Source: Paenibacillus sp. PastM-3 (GTDB lineage: Bacteria; Bacillota; Bacilli; Paenibacillales; Paenibacillaceae). Taken from it: 62,695 nt of DNA. The stretch's first letter is position 1. The number at the start of each line of letters is the position of its first letter. The stretch covers positions 1 to 62,695 of the forward strand of contig NZ_JARXXP010000028.1 of assembly GCF_029893965.1 (NCBI RefSeq), read 5' to 3'. Both the position numbers and the translations under genes were made by a program. Shown piece after piece: positions 1 to 9,522 of this stretch. The notes below the pieces were generated by a model. The model saw nothing but the letters and a program-made list of their open reading frames with translations, was not told the origin of the DNA and made no database searches.

Positions 1-103
1 TTCTTACATGACTATTCCAACTCCCAATCTGTCAATGGATGAAAACCAGTGAACGAGTGAGCAAACAAGAGAAAATATTAATTTATAGTGGGAGGCACCT
101 TAC

Positions 104-661
104 ATGAATTGGAGCAACCTATTCAGCAGCAGCTACCAGAAGCAGCCGGGCCTCTCCGCTGCGGAGCTGGAGTCTTTTACAGCCGGCTGGCATCAACCGC
201 TGACAGAGAGCGAGCTGAGCGAGATTGTCAGCAGGCAGCGCAATCCCTTCCCGGCAGCGCATCCGCTGTATGCGCAGTATACCCCGTTTGACCCGGAACT
301 CTGGTCGATCCCGCAACATCCGCTGCCTGCAAGCTACCTCGACTTTCTGCGTTATTCCGATGGCGGCGAGTTCGGGAACGGTGACCGGTATTTTCAATTC
401 TTCAGTGCAGGAGAGCTGCGTTCCATGATGCTGGCCTATGAATTTCCGGAATATATGCCGGGAGCTGTGCCGTTTGCGATGGACGGAAGCGGCAATCATT
501 ATATCTGGGATATGCGCAGCCCCGCAAACAGCGAAGGGGAGTATCCGGTTCTGGTGTCCCATTCCGGCAGTCTCGGCTATGAAGACTCTATTGTTATCGC
601 ACAATCTTTCCTTGAGCTGTGCAGCGGAACGACTGCGGTGGATGATGAGCTGAACGGTTAA
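104..661 (+). CDS. SMI1/KNR4 (SUKH) family protein
   Basis: This 185-residue soluble protein has no signal peptide or membrane segment. A SUKH-type core is visible: a LPASYLDFLRYSDGG segment at residues 74-88, typical of the conserved helix and loop of SMI1/KNR4 proteins, followed by short strands around 122-137 (VPFAMDGSG, then IWDM). A GGGAGG ribosome binding site at 90-95 supports the ATG at 104. SUKH proteins are often immunity proteins of contact-dependent or polymorphic toxins, but many are orphan housekeeping or regulatory proteins. No toxin gene is visible here, although the gene lies near the window edge and its upstream neighbour is unseen. Family is fairly clear; function is not. 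Confidence 0.75.
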   Translation: MNWSNLFSSSYQKQPGLSAAELESFTAGWHQPLTESELSEIVSRQRNPFPAAHPLYAQYTPFDPELWSIPQHPLPASYLDFLRYSDGGEFGNGDRYFQFFSAGELRSMMLAYEFPEYMPGAVPFAMDGSGNHYIWDMRSPANSEGEYPVLVSHSGSLGYEDSIVIAQSFLELCSGTTAVDDELNG

Positions 662-698
662 ATGAAGCGGCTGGCAAGTTGGACACTGGACAATCAAA

Positions 699-742
699 AG
701 GCCTGAAACTGCCCGGCATTATGCCAATACAGTCTCAGGCCT
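699..742. terminator. Bidirectional terminator between convergent genes
   Basis: A 13-base inverted repeat (AGGCCTGAAACTG at 699-711 against CAGTCTCAGGCCT at 730-742, one mismatch) lies between the convergent SUKH gene and the methyltransferase gene. On the minus strand the stem runs into TTTT, so it best serves the methyltransferase transcript. Confidence 0.75.
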
Positions 743-766
743 GATTCTTGCTCTAAACTACCGGTT

Positions 767-2935
767 TCAGACTGCCGCCTGCCCCTTGCGGATCACAATA
801 AAGCAGGTGCTGTCCGGCAGCGGCACCGCTGTTCCGTCTTCGTCCATCACGCTAATCCGGCCGCGCAGAGCCTCGGTGTAACCCTCCTGTAGATAGTGAC
901 GGAACACCTCAATTTGCGCCCGGCCGCCTAATTGCTCGCGGATAAAATCTTCATACTGCGAAGGAGTGAAGTAGCCGAACTGCTCCTGCACCTCATGAAC
1001 GTAAGCTTCCGCTCCCCAGGTATAAGTGTATAAAAATTCCATCGCATCATTCACCGGCATCAGCACTTCATGCTGTCCGGTAATCTGGTACTGAATTTCA
1101 CGTCCGGCAAAATCCTCCGCATACCGCTTCAGCCACTCCAGTCCGTTCTCCTCCAGGAAGCGGATTCTCCGCTGCTGCGTCTCCGGCTCCGTCATAATCC
1201 CGTCACGGATAATAATCACTCCGCCTTCGGCCAGCACCTCAAAAGCGCTCACCAGCGCTGCGGCAACGGTCCGGTGATTAAACTTCCGGCCGTCCATCGG
1301 GACATAAGAGTACAGCTCATGCAGAATCGACGAGAATATAACCGTGTCTACCCTGCCCGCGTCCATATACTCCTTCAGATTCAGCGCATCGCCCTGCAGC
1401 ACCTCCCAGCGCCGTCCTTCCCGCGCCTTGCGCTGCTGCAATGCCTCGATCACATTGCTGGAGATATCAATGCCGACCGGTGTAACCCCGGGCATCCGTT
1501 CTTCGATCAAATCGAGCAGCACACCACCGCCGGGTCCGATATCCAGTACAGTGTTGCCGGTAATATAATCAAGAATAACGGACTTATAATCGGCCGTGTC
1601 ATTCATCTGGCTCAGATAGCTGTCCTCATTATGGAACCGGTCGAAGGCATCCCTCCGCAGCTCAAACAGATCGAACAGCATCAGCACCGCCCGCTCATAC
1701 AGCACCGACTTCTCGGCTTCCATACAGAATTCAATCAGCTTCTCGGCGGCAGGCGAGAACTCGAAGTCGAAAAACACCGTATCCGGCAGATGCCCCTGCC
1801 GCCGCAGCCGGTGCACCAGATGCGGATTGCCCGGCTCAAGCATGCCCTCCGCAATATCCTGCCAGGTCAGCCCGGACAGATATTTTTCGATAATCCGCTT
1901 CTTATATACGTTAATCTTCTTGGTGCCCTTGTAATCGTAATAAATCGAATTCATCACCGCTTCAAAGCTGAGATGACCTAAGCCCCCGCCGTTGCTGTTG
2001 CCGCCGTTGCCGTTGCCGCCACTGCTGCCGCGGGCAGCCAGCGCCAGCACCTTCAGAAACTGCTCCAGCGAGAAGGTCTGCAGTGCCGATTCCGCATACC
2101 AGAAGGTGGCCGGCTGCAGCGCTTCAAGCCATTCTGCAGGTAGTCCCTCCTGCTCCAGACGGCTCCATTCCGCTGCAAAATCCTCCCCACGGAGAATCGG
2201 GCCGGACCGCATGCGCCGCAGCCGCTCCTTCATCGGCAGCGGCTCAGCCGGCTCGCCGGAGGCGACGGCTGCGATCAGCTCCATGATCTCTGTGCGCACA
2301 TCCTGCCACAGCACCGGCGAGACTGCACCGATGATGCAGTGGTTCAGCGCAAACAGCAGCCTTTCCAGCTCATCTGCGGTCAGCAGCCCTTCTTCGGCAA
2401 TGGCTGCCAGCGGCTGGTTGACCTCCGGCGGAACCTCGCCGCGGATCTGCTGGCCGAGCAGTCCGTGCGTCTCGATCAGCCGGTGCACAATGACCAGCGT
2501 TTCCGCATGAGGTGCACCCGCCGCCCTGAGAGCAGATGCCTGCGGCCTTCCGGTGACATCAAACGTCTCCCCTGCGGTGTGCTGCCAGTATAACTGGGCA
2601 GAGCCTATGTTATGGGCAAAGCAGTTTATACCTTCCTCCTGCCACTTCCTGCGCTGGCGCGGCGTTCCTCCTTTGGCCGTTTCCGACCAGATCAGCGTCT
2701 CCTCGGCCAGCTCCTTAATCCAGTAAGACAGCTGCAGGCTGTCGAGCAGCCTGAGACTCCGTTCCACATAGTCCAGCACGGGATTGCGCTGATCCAGCTC
2801 CTGCAGTGATTCCACCCGTTCCAGGTTAACGATCGGCATTTCGGCAGACACAATAAGATTAAGCCATGCCGGCCCGGCCGAAGGCTGCAGCCGGCCTTCG
2901 CGGTAAGCTTCAATGGCTTGCAATGATTTCAGCAT
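767..2935 (-). CDS. Large class I SAM-dependent methyltransferase
   Basis: The 722-residue protein is predicted cytoplasmic. The C-terminal third carries a class I methyltransferase fold: motif I VLDIGPGGG at 463-471, an acidic GID at 488-490 and GDALNL near 515. The first 300 residues are alpha-helical and match nothing I recognise. They are joined to the rest by a Gly/Asn-rich linker at about 303-320. The N-terminal part may recognise the substrate, but no substrate can be read from the sequence. It follows the glycan operon after a 122-base gap on the same strand and ends at the hairpin at 699-742. The start at 2935 has a GGGGG-type ribosome binding site about 6 bases upstream. Confidence 0.8.
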   Translation of the reverse strand: MLKSLQAIEAYREGRLQPSAGPAWLNLIVSAEMPIVNLERVESLQELDQRNPVLDYVERSLRLLDSLQLSYWIKELAEETLIWSETAKGGTPRQRRKWQEEGINCFAHNIGSAQLYWQHTAGETFDVTGRPQASALRAAGAPHAETLVIVHRLIETHGLLGQQIRGEVPPEVNQPLAAIAEEGLLTADELERLLFALNHCIIGAVSPVLWQDVRTEIMELIAAVASGEPAEPLPMKERLRRMRSGPILRGEDFAAEWSRLEQEGLPAEWLEALQPATFWYAESALQTFSLEQFLKVLALAARGSSGGNGNGGNSNGGGLGHLSFEAVMNSIYYDYKGTKKINVYKKRIIEKYLSGLTWQDIAEGMLEPGNPHLVHRLRRQGHLPDTVFFDFEFSPAAEKLIEFCMEAEKSVLYERAVLMLFDLFELRRDAFDRFHNEDSYLSQMNDTADYKSVILDYITGNTVLDIGPGGGVLLDLIEERMPGVTPVGIDISSNVIEALQQRKAREGRRWEVLQGDALNLKEYMDAGRVDTVIFSSILHELYSYVPMDGRKFNHRTVAAALVSAFEVLAEGGVIIIRDGIMTEPETQQRRIRFLEENGLEWLKRYAEDFAGREIQYQITGQHEVLMPVNDAMEFLYTYTWGAEAYVHEVQEQFGYFTPSQYEDFIREQLGGRAQIEVFRHYLQEGYTEALRGRISVMDEDGTAVPLPDSTCFIVIRKGQAAV

Positions 2936-3057
2936 GGGAGGCCCCCTATGTAAGATATAAGTTAGTACTTACTATACCATAGCCCCGCTTCCCGCCGTTT
3001 GAATCAGACGCAGCCAAAGGTCTTACCCCGTCCCCGTTACAGAACCCCTGTACCGCA

Positions 3058-4977
3058 TCATCTGCCTCTCTTCCGTTTTCCTCTTTTACCCCAGTAGATC
3101 CCGGCCGCTGCCAGGACAACCAATCCTGTTATGAGCACTATTGTTACCGTTAGCCTGCTGCCGCTCCCCGGCTCAGAACCGGCTTCCTCTCCGGCAGGTG
3201 AAAGTGCGGAAACCGCCGGCTCCTCCGGTTCGGCAGAAAGCTGCGGAGCCTCTGACGGCTGTCCTGTCTCCTGTACTGCCTCCTCTGCCAATGCATCCTC
3301 AGCAGACACCCCAATAATGGAGAAACCCTCCTTGGTTATCGTATAAGGAACGATTTCCCCGCTGCGGAAATGCATCCGCAGCTGCATCTCCCCGTCCTTC
3401 ACCCCGCTCCAGAAGGCATCCGTGAACTTGATTTCACCGGTCTTGTAGTCCGGATAGAAATGGCGGATGTATTCTTTATACGGCGTCCACTCATCAGGAC
3501 CGGCATTGCCGCCGCCGGTATAGACCGCTTCCAGCGTAGCCAGACTGTCCCCGTTGAACAAGACCGGCAGGGAATAGATTCCTTGCGGTCCCTGCGAGCT
3601 TCGCAGAACAGGAGTATCGTAGCGGATCAGCTTAATGGGCCAGTCAGCTCCGCCACTGAATTTCGCGGTCAATACCGCGTTCACCCCATACTCCTCCGTG
3701 AGCAGTCTCTCCATCAGTGAGGAGGTGAGTATTAACCGCTCACCCTCCAGCCTGTAGTCCGTGCCCTCCGTAAGTACCTTGTCACCGGCCCGCAGCTCGC
3801 TGAAGGTATTGCCGTTCATGTTCAACTCCAGTGCCGTATCCTGAATCGGCGAGTCTTTTCTAATGTAGAGCGAATCGCTCTGCGCATTGGAGGAACGCCC
3901 CTTCCAGCCCTGCACCATTACCTGGTGCAGCTCCTCATCCACCCATTTGAAGGTGCGCCTGTCGAAGTGCTGTCCGTTGTCCCAGAGCAGCAGCGGCATT
4001 TTTTTCTCCCGGGCATAGTAACCGATGTACTCAAAAAACTTCAGAATCTCGCCATGCTGCACCGTCTCCAGTGATTTATCAAAACCCAGCAGGCCGTATT
4101 CGCCGACGATAACCGGAATGCCCTTCGATGTAAAGATGTCGTAGGCCCGGTCGAAGGCCTGAATCAAATCCTGCCTGGCGGTATCATCAAAGGTTATAGC
4201 GCCGGCTGTGTTCACACTGAACGCATAATATCCGTAGTAATGGAACGTTGCAATCAGCCGCTTGTCCTGGAGCTTCGTTATAGTCTTGGACAGCTCCAGC
4301 AGTCTGGCTTCAGTTGGAGCAGCAGTCAGTGTAGAGAGCACAAGCGGACGCTTGCCGTTATTGCCGCCGGAGCTGCGGACGATGCTGTGGAACGAAACGT
4401 TCAGCTCATCCAGCATCGTGAAATATTCCGGCTCATCCTTGCTCCAGTCATCCGAGTAACGCGGTTCGTTGACACTCTCGAACATCAGCGTATCCGGATA
4501 ATCCTTGAAATACCCGGCAATCTGCGTCCAGGCGGCATTAAATCTGGCCATCACTTCATCATGCTCTGCGGCCATGTTCATAATCCAGTTAGAATCGTGG
4601 TGAAGGTTAATCATCACATGCATTTTCGCCTCCAGCGACCAGTCGACTACCTCCTGAATGCGTGCCATGAAGGCCGGATCAATGGTATAGTCCGGGGCAT
4701 CCCCCATCCGGTGCCTCCAAGTAATCGGAAGACGGATCGTCTTGTAGCCCTCGGCGGCAAGCTGGTCAATAAAAGCCCTGGTCACAGGCGGGTTGCCCCA
4801 GGAGGTCTCATCTCCGCTGGCTTCAAAGGTGTTGCCCATATTCCAGCCGGGACCCAAAGCTTCCACATAAGCCTGCATCGGAGTATTCCCTGCCTTGGCG
4901 TGAACAAACGGAGCTGGCCAGGCCAGGGCAGCAGCCAGCAGCAGGATGATCAGGCTGAACGGAGGTTTATTTTTCAT
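3058..4977 (-). CDS. Membrane-anchored GH5 endo-glucanase, GH5-X2-CBM46
   Basis: This 639-residue secreted enzyme probably cuts beta-1,4-glucans such as cellulose, mixed-linkage glucan or xyloglucan. A signal peptide ends near VHA (residue 27). The GH5 barrel follows, with GWNMGNT near 44-50, the acid/base E171 in VNEP and the nucleophile E293 in VGEYG. Residues of about 361-452 look like a CBM_X2 Ig-like module and 453-556 like CBM46, the order known from Bacillus Cel5B enzymes. A Pro/Glu/Ser linker (557-607), a hydrophobic helix (608-628) and a Lys/Arg tail then tether it to the membrane. The ATG at 4977 has a GGAAAGGG site; a longer reading starting at 5058 would hide the signal peptide and overlap the permease gene. 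It is the last gene of the ten-gene operon. Confidence 0.9.
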   Translation of the reverse strand: MKNKPPFSLIILLLAAALAWPAPFVHAKAGNTPMQAYVEALGPGWNMGNTFEASGDETSWGNPPVTRAFIDQLAAEGYKTIRLPITWRHRMGDAPDYTIDPAFMARIQEVVDWSLEAKMHVMINLHHDSNWIMNMAAEHDEVMARFNAAWTQIAGYFKDYPDTLMFESVNEPRYSDDWSKDEPEYFTMLDELNVSFHSIVRSSGGNNGKRPLVLSTLTAAPTEARLLELSKTITKLQDKRLIATFHYYGYYAFSVNTAGAITFDDTARQDLIQAFDRAYDIFTSKGIPVIVGEYGLLGFDKSLETVQHGEILKFFEYIGYYAREKKMPLLLWDNGQHFDRRTFKWVDEELHQVMVQGWKGRSSNAQSDSLYIRKDSPIQDTALELNMNGNTFSELRAGDKVLTEGTDYRLEGERLILTSSLMERLLTEEYGVNAVLTAKFSGGADWPIKLIRYDTPVLRSSQGPQGIYSLPVLFNGDSLATLEAVYTGGGNAGPDEWTPYKEYIRHFYPDYKTGEIKFTDAFWSGVKDGEMQLRMHFRSGEIVPYTITKEGFSIIGVSAEDALAEEAVQETGQPSEAPQLSAEPEEPAVSALSPAGEEAGSEPGSGSRLTVTIVLITGLVVLAAAGIYWGKRGKRKRGR

Positions 4978-5005
4978 TGTACGCACCCTTTCCTGCAAAG
5001 CAGTG

Positions 5006-6010
5006 TTATCCGATAATACCGCTCCGCTCCACGCTCTCCACGAAATACCGCTGCACAACCAGATACAGCAGAATCAGCGGAATAATAGCCAGCAGGATGC
5101 CGGTGTCGATAATCATCGCTACGTGGTTCGGATCAGCCTTAACCGCAGACCCGCCCCCGCCTGCCCCCAGCATACCCGGAATCAGGGCATTGGCCTGAGC
5201 CGCCAGCGAGCTGACCTTGGTAGGCATCAGCGCCATTTCACTCATAAAGAGTGAAGTAAAGAAGGTATCGTTATACTGCCACACGAAGCAGAATAGGATG
5301 ACGGTAATCATCGGCGAGACCGCATTGGGCAGCATGATCCGCAGGAACGTTTTTACGCCGCCCGCGCCGTCGATCAGGGCTGCTTCTTCAATCTCCTTCG
5401 GCATCCCCTTGAAAAACTGGCGGAAGATATAGATAAAGAGGCCGGCCTTCAGACCGATCGCGGTTGCCGAGGTAATAATGGAAGGCCAGTACGTATTAAG
5501 CAGATTAAGCCCGGACTTGCCGGTGATCAGATGAATGATCCCAAGAATGTCGAAGCTTCTGAAATGCAGGTACATCGGCACCATCAGTGTACTGGTCGGC
5601 ACCAGCAATGTCAGAATGACAAGTGCAAACAGAAGGTTGCTTCCCGGAAAGTTAAACCGGGCAAAGCCGTACCCCGCCAGGGCACAGGAGGCCGTGGTCA
5701 GCAGTGTCGTCACGACGACGAACAGCAGCGTGTTGCCGAGCAGCGGGAAGTAATCCAGAATCTGCATCGCCATTCGGATATTGTCCATCGTGAAATGAAC
5801 GGGAATCATATAAATCGTCGGATTGTAAATATCCGCCTTATCCTTGAAGGCAATGGAGAACTTCATCAGCAGCGGATAAATAATGATGAAGGATATCCCT
5901 GTGACAAGCGCATAACGGAACACTGCGTACAGGATATCGACTGCCCTGCCTCTCACCTTCTGGATTCTGTAGTGCTGGGCTTCTTTACGGACAGCTTGCG
6001 GGGACTGCAT
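5006..6010 (-). CDS. Carbohydrate ABC transporter permease, MalG type (second pair)
   Basis: The 334-residue inner-membrane permease belongs to the CUT1 family and has about six membrane helices. The ATPase-contacting EAA loop reads EIEEAALIDGAGG, followed by a conserved FLRIMLP. A Gly-rich insertion (GAGGGGS) lies between the last helices, which is unusual for the family. The ATG at 6010 has an AAAGGAGG site nearby, so a longer start at 6073 overlapping the upstream permease is unlikely. It pairs with the permease at 6033-6932. No ATPase gene lies in the operon, so an MsmX-like shared ATPase is presumed. Confidence 0.88.
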   Translation of the reverse strand: MQSPQAVRKEAQHYRIQKVRGRAVDILYAVFRYALVTGISFIIIYPLLMKFSIAFKDKADIYNPTIYMIPVHFTMDNIRMAMQILDYFPLLGNTLLFVVVTTLLTTASCALAGYGFARFNFPGSNLLFALVILTLLVPTSTLMVPMYLHFRSFDILGIIHLITGKSGLNLLNTYWPSIITSATAIGLKAGLFIYIFRQFFKGMPKEIEEAALIDGAGGVKTFLRIMLPNAVSPMITVILFCFVWQYNDTFFTSLFMSEMALMPTKVSSLAAQANALIPGMLGAGGGGSAVKADPNHVAMIIDTGILLAIIPLILLYLVVQRYFVESVERSGIIG

Positions 6011-6032
6011 GCCGTATCCTCCTTTGCATAAA

Positions 6033-6932
6033 TCAGTTGTAATGCACCCGTTTGGACAGCACGTAGCCCACAATGACCAGGATAATGCTGATAATCAGCG
6101 TGTAAATCCAGGACATCGCCGCACTCAGCCCGAAGTTCTGGGTGGTGAACGCCGTGGTGAAGATCATTTTTGTTACCGCGCTGCCTGAGAAGGAGTCGAT
6201 TATCGTATAGATTACGTTAGTCAGAATGAGCGGGCTTACGAGCGGGAAGGTGATTTTCCAAAAGGATTCATAGGCGGTCGCCCCTTCAATCTTCGCCACC
6301 TCATACATCGCTCCGGGAACAGACTGCAGGGCGGCAAGGAAAATCAGAATCTGCACACCTGAGCTGGTTATAATCTCATAAATCCGCAGAATGGCATCCA
6401 CAATGTAGTCCACGAACGACAACGGCAGACCGATGTCGCTCAGAATCATCACCATGGACATAACGTTGTACTGGGAGCCCGATTGCCCCAATTCATTCAC
6501 TGCGGTCGCATCCCCGACCAGATTGATCAGCCCCGAGGCTTCTGCAGCCGATATGGCATTGGAGGCCAGAATAACCGGCAGGAAAAAGATGGCCCGGGCA
6601 ACGATTCTCCCCCTGAACTTCTGGTTCAGCAGCGTTGCCGAGAACAGGCTGAAGAACAGGATCATCGGCACATTCAGCACCATATCCCAGACCGATTCGG
6701 TCAGGACGCGGTTGAAGGTTGCATCGACAAACAAAGCATTGTTGAAATTGGCCCAGCCCACTCCGTCCAGCGTAAACCCCGCAGGATCAACGGTTAATTT
6801 GCTGAAGCTGAATTGGATCGACCGGAGCAGCGGGGCTGCGAACAGGAATATAAATCCGAGCAGCCACGGTGCTATAAAAGCAATGCCCAGCAAGGAGCGC
6901 TTATGCTGCAGGCTCAGCTTGTTTCCGTTCAT
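6033..6932 (-). CDS. Carbohydrate ABC transporter permease, MalF type (second pair)
   Basis: This 299-residue CUT1 permease has an early helix (LLGIAFIAPWLLGFIFLF) and an EAA loop reading YEVAKIEGATAYESFW. Its ATG overlaps the stop codon of the upstream DUF5696 gene by four bases (ATGA), which points to translational coupling. An AAGGTGA site precedes it. Together with the downstream MalG-type permease it forms the second permease pair of this operon; the first is at 11645-13455. The presence of two complete pairs in one operon suggests two importers, or one importer plus a permease-like partner of the DUF5696 protein. Confidence 0.88.
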   Translation of the reverse strand: MNGNKLSLQHKRSLLGIAFIAPWLLGFIFLFAAPLLRSIQFSFSKLTVDPAGFTLDGVGWANFNNALFVDATFNRVLTESVWDMVLNVPMILFFSLFSATLLNQKFRGRIVARAIFFLPVILASNAISAAEASGLINLVGDATAVNELGQSGSQYNVMSMVMILSDIGLPLSFVDYIVDAILRIYEIITSSGVQILIFLAALQSVPGAMYEVAKIEGATAYESFWKITFPLVSPLILTNVIYTIIDSFSGSAVTKMIFTTAFTTQNFGLSAAMSWIYTLIISIILVIVGYVLSKRVHYN

Positions 6933-9508
6933 GACGGTTCACCTTCAATCACATATTGTCCGGCACCGACAGCTATTCCCTGTACGGAGACATCCTTGCC
7001 GGTGTAGTTGACATAGATAGATATACCGTTGCTGTACTGCACCTCCACAACACCCTCCTGATGGCGTGTATGGTTTACAATCTGCGCATGCTGTACCGGA
7101 GAAAGCACCTCATTCACTTCCTTGTACATGGAAACCGCCTGCTCATACCAGTCCAGATAGGAGGTTGCATACATGCTGTCAAAATGCGTGAATTTCAGCT
7201 TCGAGGACGGCTCATACGACCATGAAAAATAAGGCGCTGACCCTAGCTCGATGGAATGGAGCAGCTGAGTGTGCATATCCTGCTCATCGCTCAAATTGAC
7301 CGGTGCTCCGGTGTAGCTGATGAAGCCGTGAACCACCATCTGGTAAAAGGGCACCGTTTCATCCGTAAGCGCAAACCCGCTGGAGGATTCAGGAACATGA
7401 ATCAGATGGTCGGCATAAGGCCAGGCGTAGGCATTGCCGCCAGAAACCATGGTCTGGTCCACATCCTGGCTGATTCTGTCCAGCTGCTCCATCACAATGG
7501 CTTTGGCTGTCTCCCGCTGGATCACCCGGCTGGCCCGGAAGTCGGAGCTCAGCACATTGCCTAGATCCCGCAGAGACACGCCTTCCATTCCAAAGCCGGC
7601 ATACTTATCCATAAAAGAATCCACATAATAGGGCAGCTTGGCTGGTGATAACAGGTAGTAGCCTCCAAGTGTCATATCCATCCGGTTCAGCGCCCGGTTA
7701 TAAGGATACAGCTGTGCTTCTTCCCGCGTGACAAACCTTGCCGCATCGGAGGAGGGGGTGAACCCGCCGTCATTGTGATAAATCTGCTGGAAGGCTACAT
7801 CCGGGAACAGCGTTCCGCCGTCCTGTGCCAGCTGGTCCCGCAGCGCGGTCAGCTCCGACCTGCTGCCAAGCACGCTTTCCGTCTTCAGCTTATCCGGCGT
7901 GGAGTGATTCACGCCTTTGCCGGACCAGCCGGTGTACCGCATCAGCAGGCGGCCGATGCCGTCCTGCTTCAATTGCCCGGCAATCAGCGCAGCCTGCCGG
8001 AAGGAGGTCATCGAAATCTCGGAGCGGTAAGGCACGCCGAGCAGCGATTTCTGCTTGTCGACAGCGCCCAGCATATCCAGGTAGAACGGAATGCTCTGCT
8101 CTTCGGCCAGAGGCGTGAGCGCCTTCTCCGCAACCAGCTTATCCCGGTACAGCTCAGCCATCCCGGAGTAGCTGGCCTTATCCCCGCTCAGGAAGCTGTA
8201 GCGGACCTGAATATCGCCTTTGTAGATTTCTTCGCTAAGCAGCTGTATTTCCTGGATGGTCGCTCCGGTATACAGCTCAAGCTCATCCTCGCCTCGCAGG
8301 GAGTAGCTGCTGTGGATGAAATTGTAGGAATTCTTTTTGCCGCTGATATCGGCGGCAATGCTGGCGATGGCATCGCCCTTCTCAATGACGGCGAACCATG
8401 CGCCATCCCCCGCCTTCATGCCGAAGACCGGCATCCGGGCATTCTGGCTGACCTGTCCGCGACGGTAGCTGTTGTCATTGGGGTCCGGCCCGTACACGCG
8501 CTGCACATACTGCTCTTCCTTCACCTTGCCGTTGTTCAGACGGATCAGGCTGCCGGAGCCGTCAGGAACCAGCATATAGCCGTCCGTCAGCCGGTCTGCA
8601 GCGCCGAACATGTTAAGCAGCTCCAGGCTGCGGATCTGATATTGCCCGCTCTCCTTGACCTGGTTCACAGGAACGGTTACGACCAGCGAGCCTTCCTCCA
8701 GCCGGTATTCCAGCGGAACAACAAAATTGGGCTTGGACGTTCCCGATCCCCCGCCGATTCCGTTCTCCGCATTGTCCTGCGCCAGATCCTCGGCAGAATA
8801 GCCCGCCAGCACAAAGGCGGCGGTCATTTTTTTGAGCACCAGCGGTTTAGAGACCTGGGCATCGATCCGCTCCATGATGTCCGGGCTGCCTTCTTTGGGA
8901 TAATAGCGGGTTGCAACATATTTGGCAGTCGATGCATCCAGCTTGGACAGCACCTTCTCCTCCAGCCGGGCCTGGCTGATATATCGGGGCAGCGCATCAA
9001 TACCTGCCGAGGTGTCACCGATGGTATAAGTGATCCGCAGCCCGTTCTTCAGACTCTCGGCTGTGAACTGCTTGCTGCTGATGCTCTGGGCAAAGTTGGT
9101 GTAGGACTCCAGAGTCCCTACAGCGTCACGGAACAATACGGTCAGCTGCGAGGACAGCAGCTCCTTCTCAAAGCCCGAGGCCAGCGTATCCTCATTGCGG
9201 CCTTCCGGATTGCTGTACCAGATCTGACCCGTCCGCTTATCCTTCACCGCTATCTCAGTCGTTTCAGCGTTATAGTACAGGGACAGCTCTGCATCGTCCG
9301 CTGCCAGGATCATGCCGGGCACACCGCCGGTGGAATCGGGCAGCGCAGCCAGCTCGCTTCCGGCCTCAAGCTCAGCCGTCACTTCCATATAGGCGGAGGC
9401 TTCAACGGCTTCCGCTCCGCGGGAGCTGAAGTACAGTACAGCCGCGGCAAGGACACAGAGGACTGCGGCACAGGCCAGCACCGCAGCCGGTAATTTTCGG
9501 TTTTTCAC
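6929..9508 (-). CDS. DUF5696 family membrane-anchored extracellular protein
   Basis: The protein has an N-terminal signal anchor and a large extracellular part. Numbering from an alternative ATG at 9526 (865 residues), the anchor is at 11-34. A beta-rich region (about 80-330) contains LSLYYNAETTEIAV and YMLVPDGSGSLIRL, the latter typical of DUF5696. From about 480 to 770 an alpha/beta repeat resembles a glycoside-hydrolase barrel, with GMEGVSLRDLG at 646-656 where such barrels carry catalytic acids. A small beta domain ends the protein. I infer a possible glycan-active enzyme, but the family has no assigned function that I know of. The GTG at 9508 is preferred because AAGGAGG lies 8 bases before it, while the ATG at 9526 has no such site. 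Confidence 0.8.
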   Translation of the reverse strand: MKNRKLPAAVLACAAVLCVLAAAVLYFSSRGAEAVEASAYMEVTAELEAGSELAALPDSTGGVPGMILAADDAELSLYYNAETTEIAVKDKRTGQIWYSNPEGRNEDTLASGFEKELLSSQLTVLFRDAVGTLESYTNFAQSISSKQFTAESLKNGLRITYTIGDTSAGIDALPRYISQARLEEKVLSKLDASTAKYVATRYYPKEGSPDIMERIDAQVSKPLVLKKMTAAFVLAGYSAEDLAQDNAENGIGGGSGTSKPNFVVPLEYRLEEGSLVVTVPVNQVKESGQYQIRSLELLNMFGAADRLTDGYMLVPDGSGSLIRLNNGKVKEEQYVQRVYGPDPNDNSYRRGQVSQNARMPVFGMKAGDGAWFAVIEKGDAIASIAADISGKKNSYNFIHSSYSLRGEDELELYTGATIQEIQLLSEEIYKGDIQVRYSFLSGDKASYSGMAELYRDKLVAEKALTPLAEEQSIPFYLDMLGAVDKQKSLLGVPYRSEISMTSFRQAALIAGQLKQDGIGRLLMRYTGWSGKGVNHSTPDKLKTESVLGSRSELTALRDQLAQDGGTLFPDVAFQQIYHNDGGFTPSSDAARFVTREEAQLYPYNRALNRMDMTLGGYYLLSPAKLPYYVDSFMDKYAGFGMEGVSLRDLGNVLSSDFRASRVIQRETAKAIVMEQLDRISQDVDQTMVSGGNAYAWPYADHLIHVPESSSGFALTDETVPFYQMVVHGFISYTGAPVNLSDEQDMHTQLLHSIELGSAPYFSWSYEPSSKLKFTHFDSMYATSYLDWYEQAVSMYKEVNEVLSPVQHAQIVNHTRHQEGVVEVQYSNGISIYVNYTGKDVSVQGIAVGAGQYVIEGEPS

Positions 9509-9522
9509 AGATGCGGCCTCCT

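Noticed and set aside
7775..9493. Long open frame (572 codons) antisense to the DUF5696 gene
   Set aside because: Composition is typical of an antisense shadow, with no domain or signal peptide. The minus-strand gene is supported by operon context and family motifs.
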